Part shown: positions 43,198 to 51,805 of the stretch, in pieces
How the letters are laid out: each line of letters starts with the position of its first letter
How positions within the stretch are numbered: position 1 is the stretch's first letter
Assembly (NCBI RefSeq): GCF_018687615.1
Contig: NZ_CP061299.1
Location: 1,163,433-1,227,432 of the forward strand
Direction of reading: 5' to 3'
Origin: Polynucleobacter sp. MWH-CaK5
GTDB lineage: Bacteria > Pseudomonadota > Gammaproteobacteria > Burkholderiales > Burkholderiaceae
Length of the DNA: 64,000 nucleotides
The notes under the pieces: generated by a model
Seen by the model: the letters and a program-made list of their open reading frames with translations, nothing else
The model's database searches: none
Told to the model about the DNA's origin: nothing
Position numbers and translations under genes: made by a program

Positions 43198-43314
43198 ATG
43201 TCTCAATTAGTCGTTAATCAAATCAAACATCACCCACTACAAAAAGGTATGGGTTTTGCCCTATTCAGCGCAGGTCTTGTGACATTGCTTGCAGACTTAG
43301 CTCATTCTTTCTAA
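43198..43314 (+). CDS. 38-residue small membrane protein upstream of katG
   Basis: ATG at 43198 with a perfect GGAGGT five bases ahead, then MSQLVVNQIKHHPLQKGMGF followed by ALFSAGLVTLLADLAHSF and TAA. A polar N-terminal third with a His pair leads to one hydrophobic helix (residues about 18-35). It starts 151 bp from the divergent zupT and ends 26 bp before katG, so it is probably cotranscribed with katG. No family is recognised. Confidence 0.65.
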   Translation: MSQLVVNQIKHHPLQKGMGFALFSAGLVTLLADLAHSF

Positions 43315-43340
43315 TTCACCACAACACAAAGGAGTTCAAC

Positions 43341-45527
43341 ATGGAACAAAAGAAACATTCTTCAGGGGGCCAATGCCCAGTGATGCACGGTGGCAATACA
43401 GCTACTGGTACTTCAAACATGGATTGGTGGCCCAACGCTCTCAATCTAGACATCCTGCATCAGCACGACACCAAAACCAACCCATTGGGTGAAGATTTTG
43501 ATTACGCTAAAGAGTTCAAGTCTCTAGATCTTGAAGCAGTTAAAAAAGACTTGAAAGCTCTTATGACAGATAGCCAAGAATGGTGGCCAGCCGACTGGGG
43601 TCACTATGGTGGCCTTATGATTCGTATGGCTTGGCATGCTGCTGGCTCATACCGTATTGCTGATGGTCGCGGCGGTGCAGGCACAGGCAATCAACGTTTT
43701 GCGCCCTTGAACTCTTGGCCGGACAATGCCAACCTAGACAAGGCACGTCGCTTGTTATGGCCAATCAAGAAAAAGTATGGCAACAAGATTTCATGGGCTG
43801 ACCTCATGATCTTGGCCGGCAATGTGGCCTATGAATCTATGGGCTTAAAAGTCTACGGCTTCGCAGGTGGTCGCGCTGATATCTGGAACCCAGAAAAAGA
43901 CATTTATTGGGGTTCAGAAAAAGAATGGTTGGCTAAGAATTCTGAACGTCAAGGCTCTGATGAGGCAACTGCTTTAGACAATCCTCTTGCTGCCGTTCAA
44001 ATGGGTCTTATCTACGTCAACCCAGAAGGCGTGGATGGCAAGCCTGATCCATTAAAAACAGCACGTGATGTACGTTTGACCTTTGCACGCATGGCCATGA
44101 ATGATGAAGAGACTGTGGCATTGACTGCCGGTGGTCACACCGTGGGTAAATGTCACGGCAATGGCAGCGCTAAAAATCTAGGCCCTAATCCAGAAGCAGA
44201 AGACGTTGATGCACAAGGTCTTGGTTGGTTGAACAAAACCGGTCGTGGCGTGGGTCGAGATACTGTTACAAGCGGTATTGAAGGCGCATGGACCACACAT
44301 CCTACAAAATGGGATAACGGATACTTTTACCTTCTCTTTACTTACGATTGGGAATTAAAGAAGAGCCCAGCTGGAGCTTGGCAGTGGGAACCAATCAACA
44401 TCAAGGAAGAAGATAAACCAGTGGATGTTGAAGATCCTTCTATTCGCTATAACCCAATCATGACTGATGCAGACATGGCGATGGTGAAAGATCCGATTTA
44501 TCGTGAAATTTCTGAGCGCTTTTACAAAGACCCAGACTACTTCTCAGAAGTGTTCGCGCGCGCTTGGTTCAAATTGACACACCGTGATTTGGGACCTAAG
44601 ACTCGCTATTTGGGCGCAGATGTGCCTAAAGAAGATCTTATTTGGCAAGATCCAGTGCCAAAGGCCACTCATCAATTAAGTGATGCAGAAATCTCTGAAT
44701 TGAAAGCCAAGATTTTAAGCAGTGGCTTGAGTATCTCTGAGTTGGTTGCAACAGCGTGGGACAGCGCCAGAACTTTCAGAGGCTCAGACATGCGTGGCGG
44801 TGCCAATGGTGCTCGCATCCGTTTGGCTCCTCAAAAGGATTGGGAAGGCAACGAACCTGCCAGACTCCAAAAAGTTCTTGCTGTACTTGAGAAAGTACAA
44901 AAGGAATTTGGTAAGCCTGTCAGCATGGCTGATTTAGTTGTTCTTGCTGGTACTGCTGCGGTTGAGAAATCAGCCCAAGCTGCAGGTGTTCAGATCACCG
45001 TGCCATTCAGCCCAGGACGTGGGGATGCCACTCAAGAAATGACAGATGCAGAGTCATTTGCAGTGCTTGAGCCAATCCATGACGGCTATCGCAATTGGGT
45101 GAAGAAGGACTATGTTGTATCTGCTGAAGAACTCATGTTGGATCGTACGCAGTTAATGGGTTTAACCGCACACGAAATGACTGTTTTGGTAGGCGGCATG
45201 CGCGTCTTAGGCACTAACCATGGTGGTTCAAAACATGGGGTGTTCACAGACAAAGTAGGCGTTCTTAGTAATGACTTTTTTGTTCATTTAACAGATATGA
45301 AATACACATGGAAACCAGTAAGTAAAAATGTGTATGAAATCCGTGATCGCAAATCAGGCGAAGTTAAGTGGACAGCAAGTCGAGTCGATCTTGTTTTTGG
45401 CTCTAACTCGATTCTTCGCTCTTATGCAGAAGTTTATGCACAAGACGATGCTAAAGAGAAATTTGTCAAAGACTTCGTCAAGGCTTGGGTCAAAGTTATG
45501 AATGCTGATCGCTTTGATTTAGCTTAA
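43341..45527 (+). CDS. katG: Catalase-peroxidase
   Basis: Bifunctional haem enzyme that removes hydrogen peroxide. 728 residues, the usual tandem of two peroxidase domains. The distal site RMAWHAAGSYR (Arg95, Trp98, His99) is intact; the KatG-specific Tyr lies in GLIYVNPEGVDG and completes the Met-Tyr-Trp adduct. The proximal haem His lies in LTAGGHTVGKCHGNG. The C-terminal domain begins near residue 430 and lacks haem ligands, as normal. AAAGGAG precedes the ATG. It is cytoplasmic (no signal peptide), with oxyR facing it downstream. Confidence 0.97.
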   Translation: MEQKKHSSGGQCPVMHGGNTATGTSNMDWWPNALNLDILHQHDTKTNPLGEDFDYAKEFKSLDLEAVKKDLKALMTDSQEWWPADWGHYGGLMIRMAWHAAGSYRIADGRGGAGTGNQRFAPLNSWPDNANLDKARRLLWPIKKKYGNKISWADLMILAGNVAYESMGLKVYGFAGGRADIWNPEKDIYWGSEKEWLAKNSERQGSDEATALDNPLAAVQMGLIYVNPEGVDGKPDPLKTARDVRLTFARMAMNDEETVALTAGGHTVGKCHGNGSAKNLGPNPEAEDVDAQGLGWLNKTGRGVGRDTVTSGIEGAWTTHPTKWDNGYFYLLFTYDWELKKSPAGAWQWEPINIKEEDKPVDVEDPSIRYNPIMTDADMAMVKDPIYREISERFYKDPDYFSEVFARAWFKLTHRDLGPKTRYLGADVPKEDLIWQDPVPKATHQLSDAEISELKAKILSSGLSISELVATAWDSARTFRGSDMRGGANGARIRLAPQKDWEGNEPARLQKVLAVLEKVQKEFGKPVSMADLVVLAGTAAVEKSAQAAGVQITVPFSPGRGDATQEMTDAESFAVLEPIHDGYRNWVKKDYVVSAEELMLDRTQLMGLTAHEMTVLVGGMRVLGTNHGGSKHGVFTDKVGVLSNDFFVHLTDMKYTWKPVSKNVYEIRDRKSGEVKWTASRVDLVFGSNSILRSYAEVYAQDDAKEKFVKDFVKAWVKVMNADRFDLA

Positions 45528-45542
45528 CACTTATCTGAAATG

Positions 45543-45578
45543 AAATAAGGGTTGGAATAGTTATTCCAACCCTTATTT
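45543..45578. terminator. Bidirectional terminator between katG and oxyR
   Basis: Perfect 17-bp stem AAATAAGGGTTGGAATA / TATTCCAACCCTTATTT with a two-base GT loop and T runs after each GC core, serving both convergent genes. Confidence 0.92.
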
Positions 45579-45598
45579 TTTACAAAATCGATAGGGAA

Positions 45599-46552
45599 TT
45601 ATTTTGAAGTCTTATGCAAAGACTTTGCTTTACTAGAACGACGCTTACCCACCTGCAAATGCTGTGTGGTGATGATTTCAGCAATGGCCATGAACTCATC
45701 AATTCTGGCCGTTGTTTGACGAGCCACCAAACAAATACGGCGCTTAGGCGCAGGAGGCGCTAGAGGCCTTGCCAATAAAGTTGTTCCATCTAGGATGCCA
45801 CTTTTTATTGCCATTTCCGGTAGCAAAGCAACGCCCAATCCAGCCTCAACCATCTGAACTAAAGTTAATAGGCTCGTTGCTTCAACACCATAATTATTTG
45901 CAACCTCCTTTTGACGACAAGCCTTCAAACTATGATCTCTTAGGCAATGCCCTTCTTCCAACAATAGAACCTTCTCTGATAATGCAGCAGGAACTTTCAC
46001 TTCAGACATCTTGAGTGCAGGTTCATCAGCATGAGCCACCAACCAAAACTCATCCGAGAATAATTCTTTGACCAGCAGACCTTCAGTTGGATAAGGCAAA
46101 GCGATCAAAGCAAAATCAAGCTGATGACTCACCACTCGTTGCAATAAGTTCGCTGTCAAATCCTCTCTTAAGGTAATTTGTAGATTTTCATATTGAAGGC
46201 GTATGGCAGGCAAAACCTTGGGTAATAAGAAAGGTGCAATGGTTGGAATGATTCCAAGCCTAATGGTTCCGGTCATAGCAAGACCTGAATTCTGACTGTA
46301 TTGAACTAAATCTTCAGCACCCGCCAATAACTTGATGGCACGCTCTACCACCTCTTTGCCAATTGGAGTAACAGAAACATTCTGCCGATCGCGCTCAATC
46401 AATTGAGCACCCAATGATTGCTCAAGCTCCTTTAGGCCTGTACTAAGGGTTGATTGACTCACAAAACATAATTCAGCTGCTTTTGTGAAATTAAGATGCT
46501 GAGCAATGGCAGTTAAATATTTCAATTGTCGCAACGAAGGAAGGTTCGCCAT
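45599..46552 (-). CDS. oxyR: LysR-family peroxide sensor OxyR
   Basis: 317 residues from ATG 46552. LysR helix-turn-helix near residues 5-62 (LRQLKYLTAIAQHLNFTKAAELCFVSQSTLSTGLKELE), then the effector domain with the redox pair in EEGHCLRDHSLKAC: Cys203 and Cys212, nine residues apart like Cys199/208 in E. coli. Oxidation to the disulfide switches its DNA contacts. A longer frame from 46609 adds 19 residues without a good ribosome site; MANLPSLRQLKYL is the family-like start. It faces katG tail to tail. Confidence 0.93.
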   Translation of the reverse strand: MANLPSLRQLKYLTAIAQHLNFTKAAELCFVSQSTLSTGLKELEQSLGAQLIERDRQNVSVTPIGKEVVERAIKLLAGAEDLVQYSQNSGLAMTGTIRLGIIPTIAPFLLPKVLPAIRLQYENLQITLREDLTANLLQRVVSHQLDFALIALPYPTEGLLVKELFSDEFWLVAHADEPALKMSEVKVPAALSEKVLLLEEGHCLRDHSLKACRQKEVANNYGVEATSLLTLVQMVEAGLGVALLPEMAIKSGILDGTTLLARPLAPPAPKRRICLVARQTTARIDEFMAIAEIITTQHLQVGKRRSSKAKSLHKTSK

Positions 46553-46673
46553 ATTTAATTTATCTCGATGACTTGAAGTCTCAAATGATAAATCAATATA
46601 TTCATACAACTGATTAACACCAGGGATTTAATCAGTTATTTTGAATTAACAAACTTGAATTAGTTAGTTGAGT

Positions 46674-46750
46674 TGGCCTGCCCAGCACGATTCGAACGTG
46701 CGACCTACGCCTTAGAAGGGCGGTGCTCTATCCAGCTGAGCTATGGGCAG
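46674..46750 (-). tRNA. tRNA-Arg(TCT)
   Basis: 77 nt, acceptor stem CTGCCCA/TGGGCAG, encoded CCA. The anticodon loop CTTCTAA gives TCT. The T arm GCACG-TTCGAAT-CGTGC is perfect. Its 3' half recurs in decayed form at 41493-41537, so it is the probable target of a past integration. Confidence 0.96.
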
Positions 46751-46842
46751 TCTTTGATAAGAGCTAGATTATAGCGGAGGTCTAAAAGACCTGGCTCATA
46801 TACGATAATCATGAGAATTCATCTACTTATAAGAGTTTGGCC

Positions 46843-47235
46843 ATGATCACCCTGTACCACAACACAAAGTGCAAAACCTCTCGTAATGCCCTAGAAATCC
46901 TTGAGAACTCTGGCGAGCCCCATCAAGTAGTTTTGTATTTGACCACTCCTCCCTCAGAAGCTGAATTGCGTCACATCGTCAAAGCCACAGGTGGCTCTGT
47001 TAGAGACATCTTGCGCCAAAAGGGAACCCCTTTTGAAGAATTAGACTTGGGTAATCCAAAGTGGAGTGATGAAGATCTCATTGGGTTCATGCTGCAACAC
47101 CCGATTTTGATGAACCGCCCTATTGCTATCAATGGCAATCAAGGGGCTTTGTGCCGTCCACCTGAGAAAATTTTAGATTTTTTGAGTGAAATTGATTCAG
47201 TTAGACTCAATCGAATCAAGAATTTCCTTGATTGA
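46843..47235 (+). CDS. ArsC-like reductase, glutaredoxin-dependent (YfgD/ArsC) type
   Basis: 130 residues of the thioredoxin-fold ArsC/Spx superfamily. The single catalytic cysteine lies in LYHNTKCKTSRNALEIL (Cys10) and the conserved arginine region is in LMNRPIAINGNQGALCRPPEKIL. True plasmid ArsC proteins share this pattern, but chromosomal relatives such as YfgD have unproven arsenate activity. An in-frame TTG two codons upstream is unlikely as start. It is not in the ars operon at 54.9-56.8 kb, which has its own, unrelated arsC. Confidence 0.87.
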   Translation: MITLYHNTKCKTSRNALEILENSGEPHQVVLYLTTPPSEAELRHIVKATGGSVRDILRQKGTPFEELDLGNPKWSDEDLIGFMLQHPILMNRPIAINGNQGALCRPPEKILDFLSEIDSVRLNRIKNFLD

Positions 47236-47240
47236 TTTAG

Positions 47241-47723
47241 CTAGATGGCTTGATCTTGATTTTTGGCATCATCAGTTTGATTGCTGACTGATCTCATCAA
47301 GGTGAGTAACTCACTTGGCAAAGTCGCAGAACCATCTTTTAAACCCATTTTTAGCTCTGGCACGTACTGGCTGATTTCTTCTGAGCCATAGAACTTCATT
47401 GACCAATTAGTGAAGCGTCGCTTTTGCAATGGATTGATATCTAGCACTTGAAGTTCTTTGTGGCGAGGGTCTGCAGAAATAGCTTTCCAGATTAGTTCAA
47501 CGTGCTGAGGATAGCCTTCAATGATTTGACCAAAGATGCGGTTGTCATAGAACAGAACACCTGTGATGCCATTGCGTTTGTTTTTATGAACAGCATCTTC
47601 AAGCAAGTTCATCAAACCGAGAATACCCATGTCATTGGTAGACTGACTGACATAACTCAACTCAATAAGCTGATCAGTCGGAAAGCTGGCAAAGTTAATC
47701 TGTGAATCTTCTACAAATGACAT
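47241..47723 (-). CDS. Stand-alone BLUF blue-light receptor
   Basis: 160 residues. BLUF domain about 18-110 binds FAD. The photocycle residues are all there: Tyr24 (LSYVSQST), Asn51 (RNGITGVLFY), Gln66 (IFGQIIEG) and Trp107 (FTNWSMKF). The C-terminal 45 residues form a short helical cap without an EAL, GGDEF or kinase domain, so the output must be by protein contact. It is convergent with the ArsC-like gene, with 5 bp between stops. Confidence 0.93.
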   Translation of the reverse strand: MSFVEDSQINFASFPTDQLIELSYVSQSTNDMGILGLMNLLEDAVHKNKRNGITGVLFYDNRIFGQIIEGYPQHVELIWKAISADPRHKELQVLDINPLQKRRFTNWSMKFYGSEEISQYVPELKMGLKDGSATLPSELLTLMRSVSNQTDDAKNQDQAI

Positions 47724-47944
47724 ATTTAATTATTGAAATCTTTATAAAAAATATTAGACAAAACTAATCTGTTATTAGCCTTACGTCTAGGTCAATTATT
47801 AGACAATTTTTGATTAAAGTCTTTATATAACTGTGCTGCTACGCAGCAAATCAAGCGAAGAGACATCAAACATTGATGACAATATCTAAAAGATGCTTTG
47901 AAGAATTTTTTGAGGATGGTGCATCGAGTGATGCGAATTGAAAG

Positions 47945-48021
47945 TGGTCGGAGTACAAGGATTCGAACCTTGGACCCCCTGGTCCCAAACCAGGTGCGCT
48001 ACCAGACTGCGCCACACTCCG
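47945..48021 (-). tRNA. tRNA-Pro(TGG)
   Basis: 77 nt, acceptor stem CGGAGTG/TACTCCG, encoded CCA. The anticodon stem CCTGG/CCAGG encloses TTTGGGA, giving TGG. The T arm CAAGG-TTCGAAT-CCTTG is perfect. A small hairpin (GCATC-gagt-GATGC, 47921-47934) lies 10 nt after CCA. Confidence 0.96.
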
Positions 48022-48167
48022 ACTAAGACCAATATTGTAACCCATGGGCAGTTTGTTGGCAAATTCTGAGGGTTGGTTGAGCTTTAAAATTCGGCCCAAG
48101 CCATCGCAAAAACACCCCACACCCTCGCATTATCAAGGGTTTGGGGTTCAACCCTGATTGATTCAAT

Positions 48168-49460
48168 CTATACGATTCTTTGTTTTGGGAATACCAAGCT
48201 GAACTGACTGCCTACACCAACCGTGGATTGAATCTTGAGCTCACCCTGATGGCGGATGATCACGTGGTTCACAATCGCCATGCCCAATCCAGTTCCACCA
48301 GTATCTCTGGACCTGCTGCGATCAACTCGATAAAAACGCTCCGTTAATCGAGGAATATGCTCAGCTGCAATACCTTGACCAGTATCACTGACCATCAACT
48401 CTGCATCATCGCCAACATCTTTCCAAGTGACTGTGATTGTTCCACCTTCAGGCGTGTAACGAACCGCATTAGAAAGAAGGTTGCCAAACGCTGAGTGCAA
48501 CTCAAGCTCATCACCTGTGATGTTTTTGGTAGAAGAATGCTCAAATTTAAAGGTGTGTTTGCCTTTAGAAAGACCTTCAGCTTCCAACTTCAATTGCGCC
48601 ATCATGTCTGACATATTGACGACCTGAGACACAGGCGGCTCTGGATTACCTTCCAACTTTGCCAAGGTCAATAAATCTTCTACGAGGGTTTTCATTTGAC
48701 CGGATTGCATGGCCATCAAATCTAAGTAACGTCGTTGATCTTCTTTGCTTAAATCAAGCTCTGTTAATGTCTCTAAAAACCCCATCAAAACTGTCAGCGG
48801 GGTTTTGAGCTCATGAGAGACGTTAGCGACAAAGTCTCGGCGCATAGCATCAGTTTTCTCTAACTGAGAAACATCTTGAGAGAGGATTAACTTTTGTTTG
48901 TCGCCGTAGGGAAAAATCTGAACATCCAAGGTGAATTGCTCAAACATGCCCATGCTTGTGAGTCTGACTGGGTCACGATAATTCTGCCTGACGATGTATT
49001 GCACAAATGTTGGCTTTCTGAGGATATGAGTGATTCTTTGCATCGAATCACGATTTGCACTTAAACCAAAGTGCTCCTCTGCAATCGCGTTACACCATTC
49101 AATTTGATCATCCTCATTGAGCATCACCACACCATTAGGTGAGGCTTGAATAGCCTGAATAAATCGCTGATGTTGCTGACCAACTTCTACGACCTGATCA
49201 CGCCAACCTTTGACCAATTTATGTAAACGATAGTAAATCTCACCCCAAATACCTAAAGCACCAGGGACTTCACCATAACTGGGTGACAGCAAAAGTTCAG
49301 ATAATTTAGAGGCGTGCCACAACTGATGGACCAAAACCAAGACCAAACAAACAACTGCCGTGATCCAGCCTGCCCGCTCAGAAAATGCTGAACCTATGAC
49401 CCCAGAAAAGGTCAAAATAATGACAGCCAAAGTGATTAAACGGGTGCGCAAAGAAAGCAT
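48168..49460 (-). CDS. phoR: Phosphate regulon sensor kinase PhoR
   Basis: 430 residues. Two N-terminal membrane helices (about 7-22 and 30-47), a cytoplasmic PAS domain (about 105-200: RFIQAIQASPNGVVMLNEDDQIEWCNAIAEEHFG), HisKA with the phosphorylated His in DFVANVSHELKTPLTVLMGFLETL, and the HATPase with GNLLSNAVRYTPEGGTI, DTGQGIAAEHIPRLTERFYRVD and GGTGLGMAIV. There is no sensor loop in the periplasm, as usual for PhoR, which senses via Pst and PhoU. It lies 82 bp behind phoB. Confidence 0.95.
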   Translation of the reverse strand: MLSLRTRLITLAVIILTFSGVIGSAFSERAGWITAVVCLVLVLVHQLWHASKLSELLLSPSYGEVPGALGIWGEIYYRLHKLVKGWRDQVVEVGQQHQRFIQAIQASPNGVVMLNEDDQIEWCNAIAEEHFGLSANRDSMQRITHILRKPTFVQYIVRQNYRDPVRLTSMGMFEQFTLDVQIFPYGDKQKLILSQDVSQLEKTDAMRRDFVANVSHELKTPLTVLMGFLETLTELDLSKEDQRRYLDLMAMQSGQMKTLVEDLLTLAKLEGNPEPPVSQVVNMSDMMAQLKLEAEGLSKGKHTFKFEHSSTKNITGDELELHSAFGNLLSNAVRYTPEGGTITVTWKDVGDDAELMVSDTGQGIAAEHIPRLTERFYRVDRSRSRDTGGTGLGMAIVNHVIIRHQGELKIQSTVGVGSQFSLVFPKQRIV

Positions 49461-49542
49461 GAGGTGAATCTTAACAAGCCTTGAGTGATTAGACTATTGA
49501 ATGATAAAGAAAAAGATACTTTTAGCAGCCCAGGTAGTGAGA

Positions 49543-50250
49543 CTAACTGACTGGGCTCTTGGTCAATCGATAGCCACTGCCCCGCACTGTTTCAATGAAG
49601 TTTTGACAGTTAGCAGGCGCTAAGGCCGCACGTAAACGTTTAATGTGTACGTCGACAGTTCTTTCTTCAACAAACACATGATCACCCCAAACTTTATCGA
49701 GCAATTGACCTCGAGAATGAACCCGCTCAGGATGCGTCATTAAAAAGTGAAGCAATTTGAATTCGGTTGGACCCAAATCAATCGATACTTCATCACCACC
49801 TTGAGTGGCCATGACTCGACGAGAGGATGGATCTAATTTGAGTTGATTGATTTGCACAAGATCATCAGCCAACTGCGGAGAACGTCTTCTTAATACAGCA
49901 CGGACACGTGCCACCAACTCTTTTGGTGAGAATGGCTTGGTGACATAGTCATCAGCACCCGCCTCTAGACCAGCAATCTTATCCATCTCATCACTGCGCG
50001 CAGTTAACAAAATGATAGGAATGTCTTTGGTGCGTTCATTACTGCGCAATTCTTTTGCGAACTGAACTCCCGATTGTCCTGGCAACATCCAATCAAGAAT
50101 CACCAAATCCGGCAAAACCTCTTTCATTAATTGAGAGGCATGCTCTGTTTGAAAAGCTCTGACTGGCAAGAAGCCAGCGTGGCTCAAGTTAACCGCAATC
50201 AACTCGGCAATCGAGGGTTCGTCTTCTACGATAAGAATGCTGCTAGACAT
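49543..50250 (-). CDS. phoB: Phosphate regulon response regulator PhoB
   Basis: 235 residues. Receiver domain 1-120 with the acidic pair EDEP, phospho-acceptor Asp in PDLVILDWMLPGQSG and Lys in DYVTKPFSPKEL. The C-terminal winged helix (about 135-232, HSRGQLLDKVWGDHVFVEERTVDVHIKRLRAAL) binds Pho boxes, one of which is at 54804. It starts 3 nt behind the phoU stop. Confidence 0.96.
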   Translation of the reverse strand: MSSSILIVEDEPSIAELIAVNLSHAGFLPVRAFQTEHASQLMKEVLPDLVILDWMLPGQSGVQFAKELRSNERTKDIPIILLTARSDEMDKIAGLEAGADDYVTKPFSPKELVARVRAVLRRRSPQLADDLVQINQLKLDPSSRRVMATQGGDEVSIDLGPTEFKLLHFLMTHPERVHSRGQLLDKVWGDHVFVEERTVDVHIKRLRAALAPANCQNFIETVRGSGYRLTKSPVS

Positions 50251-50253
50251 GAA

Positions 50254-50958
50254 TTAGCTATTGGCTTCTTTAGTTAACTCTTCATGAGGAATATGCCTCA
50301 CATCAGTGCCCTTCACAATGTAGATCACAAATTCAGCGATATTTTTAGCGTGATCTCCAATGCGCTCAACTGCCTTGGCAATTGACAACATGTCTAAACC
50401 AACAGAAATGGTTCTTGGGTCTTCAGCCATATAGCTGGTGAGCTTGCGCACAAATGCACGAAACTCTTCATCAATTTGCTTGTCTTCACTGACTACCTCA
50501 GCAGCCACTTTGGTATCTAGGCGCGCAAAACAATCCAAGCTACGACGCAATAGAGAAACAGCCATCTGACCAGCCAGTCTGATCTCAGCAGTATTGATAC
50601 CGTGAGAAGCGCTGTCTTCCATGATGTGCTTGGTTCTTCTAGCAATGCGGTCTGCCTCATCTCCAGCACGCTCTAAATTTGTGATGGCTTTCGAAATAGC
50701 CATGACCAAACGTAAATCGCGGGCAGTTGGTTGGCGACGAGCAATCAACTCTGTACAAGCTGAGTCAATCATGATTTCAAAATCATTGACCTCTCGCTCG
50801 CGCGAAATCACTTGATTAGCTAAGTCAGCATCTAGCTGAGCAAATGCTTTCATGGCCATTGAAACTTGTGACTCAACCAAGCCACCCATTTCAAGAAGTT
50901 TTCCAGACACTGAATTCAAATCAGCATCAAATTGTGAGGATAAATGTTTATCTGGCAT
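50254..50958 (-). CDS. phoU: Phosphate signalling protein PhoU
   Basis: 234 residues forming two similar three-helix bundles. Metal-binding repeats of the type ExxxD are in LERAGDEADRIARRTKHI and AKAVERIGDHAKNIAEFVIYIVKG. PhoU links PstB to PhoR and holds PhoR off when phosphate is plentiful. AGGAGACTTATAT precedes the ATG. It lies between pstB and phoB, the regular order. Confidence 0.96.
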   Translation of the reverse strand: MPDKHLSSQFDADLNSVSGKLLEMGGLVESQVSMAMKAFAQLDADLANQVISREREVNDFEIMIDSACTELIARRQPTARDLRLVMAISKAITNLERAGDEADRIARRTKHIMEDSASHGINTAEIRLAGQMAVSLLRRSLDCFARLDTKVAAEVVSEDKQIDEEFRAFVRKLTSYMAEDPRTISVGLDMLSIAKAVERIGDHAKNIAEFVIYIVKGTDVRHIPHEELTKEANS

Positions 50959-50978
50959 ATAAGTCTCCTAATTCTGTT

Positions 50979-51767
50979 TTAACCAAAACGACCGGTGATG
51001 TAATCTTCAGTTTCTTTGCGTTTTGGCTTGATGAATAGCTCATCCGTCTTGCCAAACTCCATCATTTCACCCAAGTACATATAGGCCGTGAAATCAGAAA
51101 CACGCGCAGCTTGTTGCATATTGTGAGTCACAATTGCAATCGTATAGTCTTTTTTAAGTTCATGAACCAATTCCTCTACTTTCGCTGTGGATATTGGGTC
51201 CAAAGCTGAGGTTGGCTCATCAAGCAAAAGTATGGAAGGTTTAACGGCCACGCCTCTAGCAATACATAAACGCTGCTGCTGTCCGCCTGACAAAGATAAG
51301 CCGCTTTGAGTGAGCTTATCTTTGACTTCATTCCACAAGGCAGCCTTGGTGAGAGACCATTCAACACGCTCATCCATCTCGGCGCGCGATAAAGATTCAT
51401 ACAGCTTCACACCAAAAGCAATATTGTCATAAATAGACATTGGGAATGGTGTTGGCTTTTGGAAAATCATGCCGATGCGTGAACGCAACAAGTTCAAGTC
51501 TTGCTTTGGATCAAGGATGTTTTTTCCGTAGAAGTTAATTTCACCTTCAGCACGTTGACCAGGGTACAAGTCATACATGCGATTCAAAGTTCTGAGTAAG
51601 GTTGATTTACCGCAACCTGATGGCCCAATAAATGCTGTGACATGCTTTTCAGCAATATTCAAATTGATGTTCTTCAAGCCCTGAAATGAACCATAGAAGA
51701 AATCAAGGTTTTTAATTTCGAGGGCGTACTTCAATTCCACCGGGTTTGTATTAATTGCTTCAATCAT
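50979..51767 (-). CDS. pstB: Phosphate ABC transporter ATPase
   Basis: 262 residues. Walker A GPSGCGKSTLL, then LNRMYDLYPG typical of PstB, Q-loop GMIFQKPTPFPMSIYDN, signature LSGGQQQRLCIARG, Walker B ILLLDEPTSALD and the switch His in IVTHNMQQAARV. It is 38 bp behind pstA. Confidence 0.97.
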   Translation of the reverse strand: MIEAINTNPVELKYALEIKNLDFFYGSFQGLKNINLNIAEKHVTAFIGPSGCGKSTLLRTLNRMYDLYPGQRAEGEINFYGKNILDPKQDLNLLRSRIGMIFQKPTPFPMSIYDNIAFGVKLYESLSRAEMDERVEWSLTKAALWNEVKDKLTQSGLSLSGGQQQRLCIARGVAVKPSILLLDEPTSALDPISTAKVEELVHELKKDYTIAIVTHNMQQAARVSDFTAYMYLGEMMEFGKTDELFIKPKRKETEDYITGRFG

Positions 51768-51805
51768 TTTGCTTCCTTTGATACTTTCATCAAATATATT
51801 TATCT

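Noticed and set aside
41493..46750. Active mobile element
   Set aside because: No integrase, transposase or relaxase gene was found between the tRNA copies, so only a relic is claimed.
47866..48120. 84-residue minus-strand frame across tRNA-Pro(TGG)
   Set aside because: It runs through the tRNA gene in the same direction and its middle is only the translation of the tRNA, a familiar false gene.
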